DNA of 64,000 nt from assembly GCA_022835595.1 (NCBI GenBank), contig BQUP01000009.1, forward strand, positions 124,001-188,000, read 5' to 3'. Every line of letters starts with the position of its first letter. Position 1 is the stretch's first letter. Shown here in pieces: positions 1 through 10,287 of this stretch. This stretch comes from Cystobasidium ongulense (Eukaryota > Basidiomycota > Cystobasidiomycetes > Cystobasidiales > Cystobasidiaceae). The position numbers were made by a program, and so were the translations under genes. The notes under the pieces were generated by a model that worked only from the letters and a program-made list of their open reading frames with translations, was not told where the DNA came from and ran no database searches.

Positions 1-1988
1 CAGCAATTCTCCAGCAGCGACGAAAGCCTCGACGACATCGTCAATATAGACTACTCCTGTGCCGTCCCAGACAGATTTCGTGACTGCTTTCTCCAGTGCA
101 CGGTTGTCAAAGGTAGAGTTATCGAAGACCCGGACATTCATCGAAGGGAAGGTATCGTCATCTAACACGATGGGTAGATGTCCAATAGCTGAGTGTACTA
201 GATGCGGTATTGGAAGCGATCGGGCCGCGAAGGAGTCGCCAAAGATATGACTATTGGGTGGGAGCCTCAGAGACAAAGCATGAATTCTAGTCGTCTTGGC
301 AAGTTCTGCGATAGGCGAGATGAATGATGTAGAATCGTACAAGCTACGTGAATTCAATGAGCGTTTGATGGTTTTCTTGTCTTGCGTCTTGTGCTCATCT
401 TCAACTAATTTCGTTGATGGTGCTGCTTGAAGCGGCTGAACATCAGGAACTTCGTCTCTTGGGCTGGCCTCTTTACGGATACCCTGCAGCCACTGAGCGA
501 CTTCGGGATCTTCAAGATTCCCTCTGTCACCCGCAACTATCCAAGGTCTGGAATAATTATCGATTTTGCCAACCGCGTCCGCCAAGGCACGCAGACCGCC
601 GCGTTCGAAATCAGCACAATCTCTAGGATTTTTGAGCTTGCAATCTGTGTTCTCATATCCTGCTAGATGGAAGATGCCGCTAACAGGTGGAAAGGCACTA
701 GCAGGATCTTCTTCATAGTGAGGTCGTTTGGGTTTGCCGAATTTTGTCTTTTCTGGCACTTTCTCTGCTGCTTTGGCAGAAGCTAAATTCTGCGATTGGA
801 GTAATCGTAGAATCTGTTCCGCATTTCTTGAATCGCCTTTCACGATACGAAGGCGTCCTTTCGCAATGAACGAGGCCAAGGATACTTCAGAACTTGAAAA
901 GTCCGCTGATCTAGGATCTATGAACTCGAGAGGTGGTGTTCCATCGTAGTCCATCGCTGATTGATCTTGATCATCATCACTATCGCCTTTTCCTTTCCCG
1001 TTCCACAATTGACTGAATCCACTGGGCGAATCTGGGAGGTTGAAGCCTATCCGGGACCGATGGTATAAGGGGGAATGTCGAAGCATATCATCCAATTCCA
1101 TGCTGCGATTGGTAGTATCGAGTATAGTTACGATAATCCCCTTCTTTGCGTCGCTCTCTTGCGTCTTCTTGGGTTCAGCCAGGTCTGCTAGATCATCTGC
1201 GTACTCGTCTTCCTCCTCATCTGATCCCCATAAGCCAGACAGGCCAAATTTACCAGCCGCTCTGTTCTGACGATCCTCTTCTGCTCCAGATTCGCCTCCA
1301 AGGAGCAAGAGGTCACGGACAAGCGACCTGCCGAGAGATGAAAAGCCGCCTGTGACTAGGATGTGTTGTCGTTGTGGCGTATGGGCGAAAACGTGATACG
1401 GAGAAGGCGGCCTGGCGCCTACAAAGCGCGTTGAAGTCAACCTGAGTTTATCAAGTGAGGTGCGTGTATCGTACAAGCCATGTGGACTTTGGTTGGCGAG
1501 CTGCAGTAGCGGATGGGCAGAAGTGAAGAGGGCGTCAGGCGGCTAAGACATCGGCTGAAGAGTAAAAAGAGGTACGCGAGACTCACTTCATAGATGGATC
1601 CGCCGCTTCGCCGGGATGAGAACGAAGAGCTGGTTGCCCCAGAACTCAGAGAGCTTCCTGTTGCAGGCCTCCGACCCGCTGCTACTCCTGTGAGCCTGCC
1701 TATCCGCTGTCCGAAATCTGTCCATGAAGATCCTGACTTTGTGCTTCCCAAGCCTGGTATACTATCGCGATTCGGAGCGTTCGAGTCGCCTTTGTGCCAT
1801 CCTACACGTTCGTCCACTGATCCGCCAGAATGTGGCCTTAGAGCTTTGTTCAGGCCAGCTCTGTAGCTATCCGCCAGCGATATCTGGGAGGTCTGCAGCA
1901 GTACATGCAGCAGGATGAGACCTGGCAGAATCAGGATAACGACGTAGATCCGCCGCGTGATGAACATCGTAGGTAGACGCATCCACAT
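1..1988 (-). CDS. NAD-dependent epimerase/dehydratase with N-terminal membrane anchor (partial)
   Basis: The start at 1988 opens a short N-terminus followed by one hydrophobic segment (about residues 9-30), suggesting a type II signal anchor in the secretory pathway. A Ser/Gly-rich stem follows. An intron at 1543-1586 (GTGAGT..AG, 44 nt) joins the stem in frame to an exon that stays open to the left edge. That exon carries the Rossmann motif HILVTGGFSSLGRSL, then a long acidic Ser/Asp-rich insertion, and later GIFHLAGYENT and VYIDDVVEAFVAAGELL, typical of extended short-chain (epimerase) enzymes. The C-terminus lies outside the window. Membrane-anchored epimerase-fold enzymes include UDP-glucuronate decarboxylases, but the substrate here cannot be told. 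The insertion between beta-strands is unusual for the family. Confidence 0.8.
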
Positions 1989-2674
1989 CTTGACGAGCGA
2001 GTAGCTCTATCTAGTGAGCTCAGACGGGCCTGTCTATCGCAGTATTGCACTGTCTTCCAGATGCGACGATTCGGTCGCGTCAATCGTGCACAATGGTCGG
2101 CCAGCAAAGAATCGAAGGAAGGTGGAAGGACACCGCAGCTAGAGCACGCTGGGCACAGACTGCGCCTCTGCCGGGTATATTTGATGGCTTGTGGATGTGG
2201 ACGAAGATGCAAGGAAGTCGAAAGCTTCAATCAATTGCCATCGACGCGGCTCTAGATGAAAGTCAGGAATGCAGTGGCGCGAAGTGAAAGCTACTATCTA
2301 CACCGCGAAGCGTGCGAGTGTAGCAGTGAGGTATAGCAGGCACAATAATGCAAGCAGAAGCTGCTCGTCTGACACACCATATCATGGAAGCACCAAGCAG
2401 GCTCTTTATTGCACGCAAGATTAGCTCTTTGCGTAGCTACTACAGCCTTCTTTCGCCTGTCTTCTGCGGGACAAGTAAAGTACAATGGACCGCTTCAGCA
2501 GAGGCAACGATACTCTGGCTGATAGCATCTTCATACCCGAACAAGCACACACAACCTCTGCTCGCAAAGCGTCAACGCCGGTGCTTCGCCACCAGAAACG
2601 TGACTTGACTGACTGACCGGACGAGCTTGAGAGCTTGGATCAGTCCAACGTCGAAAGTACATGGTCTCACGCTG
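1989..2674. promoter_or_regulatory. Divergent intergenic region
   Basis: This stretch of about 690 bp separates two divergently transcribed genes and must hold both promoters. Short open frames occur on both strands, but none has codon bias, splice continuity or a recognisable motif. I see no TATA box worth naming. Confidence 0.5.
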
Positions 2675-3894
2675 ATGCCCCTGCGCACCTCTGCAGTCTC
2701 AGAAGCAGAACGTCAAGCTATCGAGGCAGCCTGGGATACAGGTGAGTCTAAGTTCCGGCCAGTCTCTCCAAGGCTATCATTCAGATGGCATATACAGCGC
2801 TGACGCATTTCTCGCACTCCCAACACAACACAGAACGCTCCTGGAGTCTATATCACCTAGGAGGAACACGTAGAAATGGTCTGCGTTTTGTCAAAGCTGT
2901 AAAGACGGATGAAGAATGGACAAGAGAGTCAAGAGTAGGCATATCCAGCTTGAACAAGCCAAAGACCAGTCGTGAAGTAGCAGAGGAGAATGCGAGGTGG
3001 TACAGGGAACTCGTTAGTGGAAGCAGTGGGAGGACGACTAGGGAAGGCAGCTCGAATGGATTGCCTGAGAACTCGACCGTGGAAGCTCGCGGGTCTGTCG
3101 CCAGCACTTCCAAAGTCACTCTAGAGCATTTGGCTGAAGAACACTCGAAGCGGACACTCAGCCAGGGGAGAGGGACTAAAAATCAGCCATTCACACTGGA
3201 TGATGACGATGAAGAGGACACTGTAGTCGACTCAGCGACTCGGTCGACTGAAGGCGAGGATGACCGACCTGAATCAGCTGAGTTGGACGCCAGCCGCCAC
3301 CAGCATCAGGCTGGCAAAATATCGGCTACAGCGGATGAGGAGGAGCATGAATCAAGCAGCGATGTAACCTCACAGACCAGTCCAACTTCGCAAGACCCAG
3401 TGAGCGGAGAAACCTTCCAAGCTGAAGATGCCGAGCCCGAGCCTCAAGACATGTACTGCCTTCTATGCAAAACAGAAGTTCCAGCTGCCGATGTAGCAGG
3501 TCATCGTTCAACTATACTTCATCAGCTATCTAGAAGTTCGCAAAAAGACGACGAACCACTTGTCCCGCCTACGCATTATGGAGTTCGGTCTTCCAACGTC
3601 GGCTACGGCATGCTTCAACGTTTGGGTTGGACAGAGGACACAGGATTAGGATCTTCTCAAACAGGTCGGAAAGCGCCTTTGAAAGCAAGTGACAAACATG
3701 ACAGAAAAGGTGTAGGAGTCGATTCCAAGCGCCGACTTGAGCAGGAAGAAAAGGAGGGTAAAATCGTTAAACGAACAAAGCAAGTACCTCAAGCTGCTGC
3801 GAAACCCTTAGCTAGGAACAGGAAAGAGCTGGAAAGAGCAAAGAAAAAGGAGATGCAGATGTTTAAAGAAGGTCTCGCGTACTTCAACAAGTGA
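2675..3894 (+). CDS. G-patch and zinc-finger-like protein (GPANK1-related)
   Basis: The proposed first exon, 2675-2741, codes MPLRTSAVSEAERQAIEAAW and ends at a GTGAGT donor. The main exon runs to a TGA at 3892. It contains a long acidic Ser/Glu-rich middle, a C2H2-like element starting MYCLLCKTEVP with HRSTILHQ downstream, then a G-patch domain (VGYGMLQRLGWTEDTGLG and following basic residues), and a basic Lys-rich tail. This order of finger, G-patch and basic tail matches the C-terminal half of GPANK1-type proteins, which are RNA-associated and often partner DExH helicases. The acceptor of intron 1 is uncertain: AGs at 2783, 2797 and 2833 or close by are possible, and only the later two keep frame with the rest. 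The nearest one gives more family-like sequence but runs into a stop (see findings). Confidence 0.75.
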
Positions 3895-4086
3895 GTATAT
3901 TGTATATCAGATTGTCGTCGTAAATTCGAATCTCGCTGTGACAAAGGCGTCAACGTAAGGAATCTTGGTCTGTCAAGATCGTTAAGCGAATTTTGGTATT
4001 GTTGCGTATTACAAGCAAATTGTCTTCGCCGGACTAAAACCTTAGCGAGTACATCATTTGACACCTCAGGTCGCGAACAACCACAT

Positions 4087-5102
4087 TTACATAGGTCCCT
4101 TGGTGTAGATCTGGAAAGATGTCCATACGGAACCGAACAGCATAGTCTGTACGAGATTCGAGCGCATCAGCTAGGTGTCACATGTGGACAGCTGTTTATT
4201 TTAAGGTGAAATACTCACGATGAGTGCGAGACTGCCCATGAAGCCTCTGTTTCTTTTGGCAGGATTTCCGCTGATCGTCAAACGGGACAAAGTTTTGTCT
4301 CAGCTCGATCTAAAGGCCTTTTGTACATGAAGGATCCTCACGTTCTGTATCCTTCAGTATATAGGACTCTTCCGACAAGGTAAGTGACCATTGTACCGAC
4401 GGCAAATTCAGGGTAAAGGACGCCATTCAGTAGCGTTCTGGAAAAGGGGCGAAACCAGCGGCACGTTAGCTGATAGACAACCTGCCTTCCTTCCGATGCA
4501 TATCGCTGTGCACTCACGCGAAGAGAACGTAAGGTGCGAATTCCAAGGTGTTCTGATGAGCGCCTGTAAGGTTTGGTGACAGATGTGAATGATTGCCTTT
4601 TATGAAGAGCCAGAAAGACGCTCAGAAGCAGTGAAAGTTTTCAATGTGCTTACGCTGAGTGCAGTTGTAGATCAAGGCTTCCTTGCTGGCCTTCTCTTGT
4701 TCAGGTGTAGCATAGAGTTGTGGGTACTACAGCGGCGATAGACGTCGGAACAAAAGCAGTCGCGTGAGTATTGGACGGTAATGATGGCGCTCGTAAGACA
4801 ACAGCGGGGTAGCATGCAGCATGTAATGCAAGTCTCCTCTTCCACACGACATCAGAACTTACAGGGATCTTGGCTCTCTTTCGTGCTCCTCCGACCAGCA
4901 TGGTCTGGTAAGCTCTGATGGCGGTACGGTACAAAGAACAGCGGTAAGCATGATCGTTCTGCTTCCACCTTAGCATTGCAACATAGCCTGTTGAACGCTG
5001 TAACTTTTGCAATAGCCATACTTACAATAGGAAGCCTAGGCCGGTGCACGAGGCTGTAACGAGGCCATAAGAGCCTGGGATGACGGAAGCGAAGGTGACC
5101 AT
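4087..5102 (-). CDS. MAPEG family protein, microsomal glutathione S-transferase 3-like
   Basis: Seven exons can be joined: 5026-5102, 4863-4914, 4654-4726, 4518-4563, 4342-4437, 4219-4270 and 4087-4146. Their summed length is 456 nt, giving 151 residues, against about 150 for MGST3. The diagnostic MAPEG string is present across exons 2-4: ARKRAKIPYPQLYATPE, then NCTQRAHQNTLE. Four hydrophobic segments fit the four-helix MAPEG fold, and the C-terminus ends TSFQIYTKGPM. Family members sit in the endoplasmic reticulum membrane and use glutathione to conjugate or reduce lipid electrophiles and hydroperoxides. The gene ends 192 bp from the convergent G-patch gene. Every exon junction keeps frame, so the model is firm. 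The substrate is inferred from family only. Confidence 0.9.
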
Positions 5103-5565
5103 GGTGTTGAAGTGAGTGCGGACAAGGGAAAATATCAGTGCTATGTGTTCGCTTTGAGAGGGCAGAAAGCGAGAGAGATAAAGAGAAAGCCGCAGAAATG
5201 ACACGCATTGCTCGCATCGTAATAAATTGTCTCCGGCAGGCGATGGGCGGCCGGAGCAAGACGCGGCTTTGCGAATCCTTCTATCGGCTTCCACTCGCTG
5301 CGAGAAGAGCAGATACATTCTTCGGAGCGACACAGATAGTCCATATGCCACGTATGCCTGGATGTGGAAGCCTGATTGACTCACGAAATGCTGTACAGGC
5401 TCACTCACTACGATGCACGGCAAAGGGGTCACGTGACTGCAAATCGTAAAGCGCGCAAGCGATTGCCCTATGATAAACTCCCCGTTACAGACCAGTACAA
5501 AGCATGAATAGCAGGATAAGAGCACGTTTAACATGCAGTAATTATTATTGGGAGGTATAGCGAGC
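5103..5565. promoter_or_regulatory. Intergenic region between two minus-strand genes
   Basis: About 460 bp lie between the start of the MAPEG gene and the stop of citrate synthase, so they hold the citrate synthase terminator and the MAPEG promoter. The open frames seen here on both strands have no coding character. A purine-rich run on the plus strand near 5150-5200 is a pyrimidine-rich run on the transcribed strand just upstream of the MAPEG start. Confidence 0.4.
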
Positions 5566-8098
5566 TTAAAGCTTAGCTGGGCGTTCGTCAGCCCGCTTGC
5601 TCTTGTATTCAGCAAGGAAAGCGCGCTTTGAGAAGAGATGTGGGACCTGCAAGCAAAAAAGGAAAAGTAGTCAGCTATAGTACAAACGATAATACTGAAT
5701 CCTCTGCAGTTTATTGTCAGATGAGACGCACCTCAGTTGGCTGATTAGCGGGCGTAGCGTCTACTTCCTCTCGTGTCTGCATATCCACATAGTCTCGCTC
5801 GCCCTCGCCAACGTAAAGCTGACGAGGTCTCCAGATCTTGACGCCCTTGGGGTTGAGCATAAGCTGACGCCAGTGTCTGAAGGAGAATTACACTCATTAG
5901 CCACCCCCATCAGCATCGATGCGGGATAGCATATGACTTACGCTAGCCATCCGACGACTCGTGGAACAGCGAACAGGACAGGATAGTAATCGGTAGGCTG
6001 CAAATTTACAGAGTCAGCGTTAGCATGCAGGACTTAGTTCTCGAATGATTATAGAAGTGAACTCACGAAGCCCAGAGATTGATAGATCAATCCCGAGAAG
6101 AAATCAACATTAGGATATAGCCTTCTCTTGACAAAGTATTCATCTTTGAGAGCAATATCATGAAGTGCCAAAGCAGTTTCAAGTAATGGATTTCTACCGG
6201 TAACAGCAAAAACTTCTTCTGCTGTTTTTCGGATAATGAAGGATCTTGGATCTGAAGTTCGATAGATTCTATGTCCGAATCCTGATAGTACTTTTTCTTT
6301 CGTCTTAACTTTCTCAATGTATGAAGGGACGTTCTCCGGTGAGCCTATGTCGAGTAACATGCGGATGACAGCTTCGTTCGCTCCTCCGTGAAGTGGTCCG
6401 TAAAGAGCTGTATTGAATCACAGGCAACGTAGTTAAGCAGACTATCAAATGGTGAGATCAAGCACACTATGAAACTCACCTGCACAGCCCGCTGCAACGG
6501 CAGAATATGGATCAACAAGCGAGCTGCCGACCTGAAGCACACTAGCAGCAGAGCAGTTCTACGCAGCAAGCTAGCTCAGTAAGGTACTCGTGATTTTATT
6601 CGGCTGAACGACGCTAACTCACCATTTCGTGATCTGCATGAAGAATGAAAAGTGTGTCCAAAGCCTTAGCAATGACTGGATTTGGTTTATAATCCTGTAT
6701 GCCAAAGGAGAGTGAATCGTCAGACTCAAGGCTCGGCGCTATTGGTATGTAAGGAGCCAAACGTACCTCCTCTCCGAGATGATCTAGAAGATAGAGGAAG
6801 GTCTGTGTATAATCTAGACCCGGTTTAGGTACATTGAAGTGGCGACCTTGTCGGATTCGGTACGCCATACTGCCAGGAAGAAACACAAAGACAGAATTAG
6901 CAAGCGAACAAGCGGAGCTGACAGACCTTTAGAAAGTCAACACAAAATGCTCACGCTGCGAGAGTAATACTCTTTCCAAGCAACCGGTAAATTTGCTTGT
7001 CCATAGCAGCTAAAGCATCTTTATCGCCTTTGGCGCCATTGGTGTAGAGGTTTTGACCTTGTAGAGATGGATTGGCCTTTTGAAAATGTCAATCAACGTT
7101 TCGAAGCCTTATTAATACGAAAAACATCTATTCGGGAAGGATGGGTTGTGGCTCACCTCTGGAGCGAAAGAACCTAAAGCTGCGAAACAACTTGTGAGGA
7201 TCGACATCGGATGCGAGTCGTATCTGTAGAAATAAGGAAAACGAAGCCCATTAGACGGTGTTCTTATTGTGCAAGTTGGTAAGGCGGGGAACCTACCGGA
7301 ATGCGGAAACGAGCTGTGTAGCAGAATAATAGAAAGAAGGGTATGGAGTTCAAAGTCAGTCAGTTCGCCCATATAGAAAGGCTGAAGAGACACAAAACAG
7401 AACTCACCTTGTCCAAATCATTATGAACAAAAGTATGATGCATGACTTCTGTCTCGAATAGCTTGAATTGCTTGTTGGAAGGTAGATCTCCATAGATGAG
7501 GAGGTAAGCAGTCTCTAGGAAGTTGCTTTGTTGTGCTAATTGTTCAATGGGATATCCTCTATTTATGAGTAAGGAGTGGAAAGAGTCAGCACTAGTGTGT
7601 TACATTGCAAATGATTGCCCTCCAACGGTAAGCCGGCTGTTTGCACGCTCTCCTCTGGCACGTGCTTCTTTTGTTGAGGGGAAAGCTTGGAGAAAGAAAG
7701 ACTTACCGGTAGCGAAGCACGCCGTTCTCGCCTGTGAGAGATGTCCATCAGCTTTGTGGGATCTCGCAAGGATTGATTGACAGGGCTCACCATCGATGTA
7801 TGTGATCCTGGAACTAATGACAGCGGTGTTCGCGTAGCCGGTGTCGACGACTCTCAATCCACCTTCGGTCTTTGCAAAATGGAAGGTAGATAGTAAGCCA
7901 CAGCGAGACAAGCTACCTGTGACGGTAACCCACCTCGTTCTCCTCACGCTCGCCAGGTGCTCGCTTTGCCTTCATCTTCTTGAACGCACTGGCATCAATG
8001 GCATTGTCGACGATTGGAATTCTAAACTTCTCGCCTGTTCGCTCGTCGATGACGGTGAGGAACTGCGAATCCTGCGCTGACTGGACTGGTCTACCCAT
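5566..8098 (-). CDS. Citrate synthase, GltA-type, with C-terminal peroxisomal signal
   Basis: The start at 8098 gives an exon of exactly 55 codons (7934-8098, [20 protein letters not shown]..). Further short exons read on through the canonical blocks: [31 protein letters not shown] (oxaloacetate-binding His), [14 protein letters not shown] (second catalytic His) and [13 protein letters not shown] (catalytic Asp), then [17 protein letters not shown]. Wording such as [18 protein letters not shown] is that of bacterial GltA and plant glyoxysomal citrate synthases, not of the mitochondrial CIT1 type. The last exon ends RADERPAKL followed by TAA at 5566-5568. AKL is a canonical PTS1, and there is no mitochondrial presequence. 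It should condense acetyl-CoA with oxaloacetate in peroxisomes, for the glyoxylate cycle. Confidence 0.93.
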
Positions 8099-8447
8099 GG
8101 CTGCAAGTTGTCTTGAGTGTACGATAATTGAGAGAACAGGAAAGCTTCGCAAATAATTGTCGGTCCAAAGTGGGCAAATGTGGGACTGCAAGCGGAGGGC
8201 GACGGCTTGTCAAGCACCTTGAGCCGATAATGGCCGCGGCGGCAAGCGGGCGCACTTTTATGCTGATGCTGAACAGGATCAAGCGAGTTGCTGGGGAGCA
8301 GTGCACAGTGAAGCTTTGAGGGATGATACTGCAGCAGCTCCTGATGCCTTGAATGCAATGCCTTGACAGCTGGGCAGAGACTGGGCCGTGCAAGCTATCA
8401 TGGCTTCCAGCTTGCGCTTTGACCGACATTGACACACCAAAGGCAGC
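8099..8447. promoter_or_regulatory. Divergent promoter region of citrate synthase and SEC11
   Basis: About 350 bp separate the two divergent start codons. No gene is seen in it. The ORFs here lack start context and motifs and are taken as noncoding. Confidence 0.45.
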
Positions 8448-9452
8448 ATGTTCAATGAGCTCAAGCAGATTAAAGCGTGAGCTTGCTATCTAAGTGTTCA
8501 TTTAGCCTACGAGGCGACTGCGACTGACCTGACCATGCCTTTGCGCTGCTAAGGCTAGGAGTGCGCGTCGCGCTGATACAGGTCCGCCAAACATGAAGAA
8601 CTGCATTGTTCAAGGCACTCGAAATGAGCTGATGGGACGTGTTTGGACGTGCTGCATCACTACAGGCTCTCAACTTCGTTTCCGTAATCTCAACTGCACT
8701 CATGCTTTGGAAAGGTCTCAGTATCGTTCTCAATACCGAATCTCCAATTGTCGTTGTCTTGTCCGGATCGATGGAGCCAGCGTTTCAACGAGGAGATCTA
8801 CTTTTCCTAGCCATGCCTGCTCAAAAGCCTCTGCACTCTGGAGATATCACAGTATACAATGTACCCGGTGCTGATATACCCATCGTACATCGGGTGATCG
8901 AAGTACACGACGAGTGAGTGGTCGCATGCATAGCTAGGCTGGATGAAGAAACAAGGCAGCAAGTGCTAATACAGTAAATTGTAGACCTCTCAACTCTACG
9001 ACCTCAAAGTACCCGTTTTCTCTCTCAAAATCCAGCGTAGCAGATCAATGGCTTATGACCAAAGGTGACAATAATCCGCAAGATGACACGTCCTTATATC
9101 GAGGTCTACGCTATCTTCGCAGGAGCAACATGTAGGCTCTGCATCACTCCATTCTCACCCATTGCACGCTAATGTTCTGTGCTTACTCTGAAAGTGTGGG
9201 CAAGGTTGAGGCATACATGCCATACGTGGGATATGTCACAATTGTGATGAACGACTATCGTGAGTTATTCCGGCACCTGCGCAGACTTTACAGGATCTCA
9301 CTACATATAATCATCACAGCAAACCTCAAGTACGCCCTTTTGGCAATCATGGGTGGCGGTATTCTGCTGTGAGTGCTTTGTTCCTGTTCCTGAGTTTGCT
9401 CTCGTTCGTCACTGACTATCACCCTTTCATCTGACACAGGCATCGGGAATAA
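8448..9452 (+). CDS. SEC11: Signal peptidase complex catalytic subunit SEC11
   Basis: The first exons are small: 8448-8476 (MFNELKQIK) and 8554-8581 (LGVRVALIQ); a longer exon then starts at 8666 with [16 protein letters not shown]. The catalytic block [20 protein letters not shown] holds the nucleophile Ser. [11 protein letters not shown] supplies the His, and [12 protein letters not shown] the Asp-containing box. Later exons give [20 protein letters not shown] and [15 protein letters not shown], a C-terminal hydrophobic stretch, and the stop is the TAA at 9450. The N-terminal helix anchors it in the endoplasmic reticulum, where the complex removes signal peptides from secretory proteins. 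All seven exons join in frame. The 9-codon exon 2 is easy to miss in automatic prediction. Confidence 0.93.
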
Positions 9453-10287
9453 TCTGAAGTCAAGTCTGCTATGTAACATGTAGTCATCACGCAGTGCAAT
9501 TGACAAGTCACAAAGTCTAACCTTTTGGGACAAGTTTCAATGCGGGCAGGTGAGAGTATCCTCAGCACTTTGTCTTACTTGTTGATACAGAGCATCTTAC
9601 TATACTGGCCTTACCCTGCTATTTGGAAATGAGGCAGCCTACTGTATGGTGCGGTGGCGACTGACCTGCTGGTACTCATCTGGCTGCCTTCCACCCCTCA
9701 ACGAGCTCATAGGGTAAATATAAACACACGGATCCTGCTGCACCGACTTTCCTCTCTAACAACGCTTGTATAGATCTAGCATTTATTGTCCTCGCAATTT
9801 TTGGAAGCTTGGATTTTAGAAGAGAAGCGTTTGAGATGAGAACATCCATCAAGTGTCCGCGGACATGGAAGACGTACTGACGTGAGTAAGCTTGGAAGCT
9901 ACACTTGTGGAAGGTATGCCTTCCAAAAACTGGGTATATAAGCCACCGAGTTCGAGTGGTCGTCTCTTGTCTTCCTTTTTATTTCTTCACCCCCTGTGGG
10001 GGGTCACATACCTGTTCTAACAATATCTAAGTCGATTCATAACGATACTATTGAAATAAAGTCAGCAAAGCCAATATTTCAAGTTCAGGCAACCACTTCA
10101 AACTACTTAAACAATATAAAGGTTTGTCCGCACCACTATCCAGGCTTCCCTCTCAAGGCTTTCACTAGCAAATGAACCGGGTGTTCTCTGCTCACCCAAC
10201 CTACACACACCGAGCACTCAGCTATCAGCGACTTCACACCAATCATCTGATAGCGCGCTCGCTCATACTACTCCTTCACTCCTCATC
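9453..10287. other. Intergenic region with no gene seen
   Basis: The first half contains nothing recognisable. From about 9935 onward it looks like a promoter and leader for the next plus-strand gene: a TATA-like motif, a pyrimidine-rich stretch and no long open frame. No tRNA fold was found on reading both strands. Confidence 0.4.
9935..9942 (+). promoter_or_regulatory. TATA-like box
   Basis: The motif TATATAAG is followed at a usual distance by a C/T-rich stretch (about 9960-10000) that could be a start region. It is about 345 bp upstream of the first ATG of the unassigned gene, implying a long or spliced leader if it is used. Confidence 0.35.

Noticed and set aside
9930-9990. Possible tRNA T-arm around the GTTCGAG at 9960
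   Set aside because: No matching acceptor, D or anticodon stems can be drawn around it.
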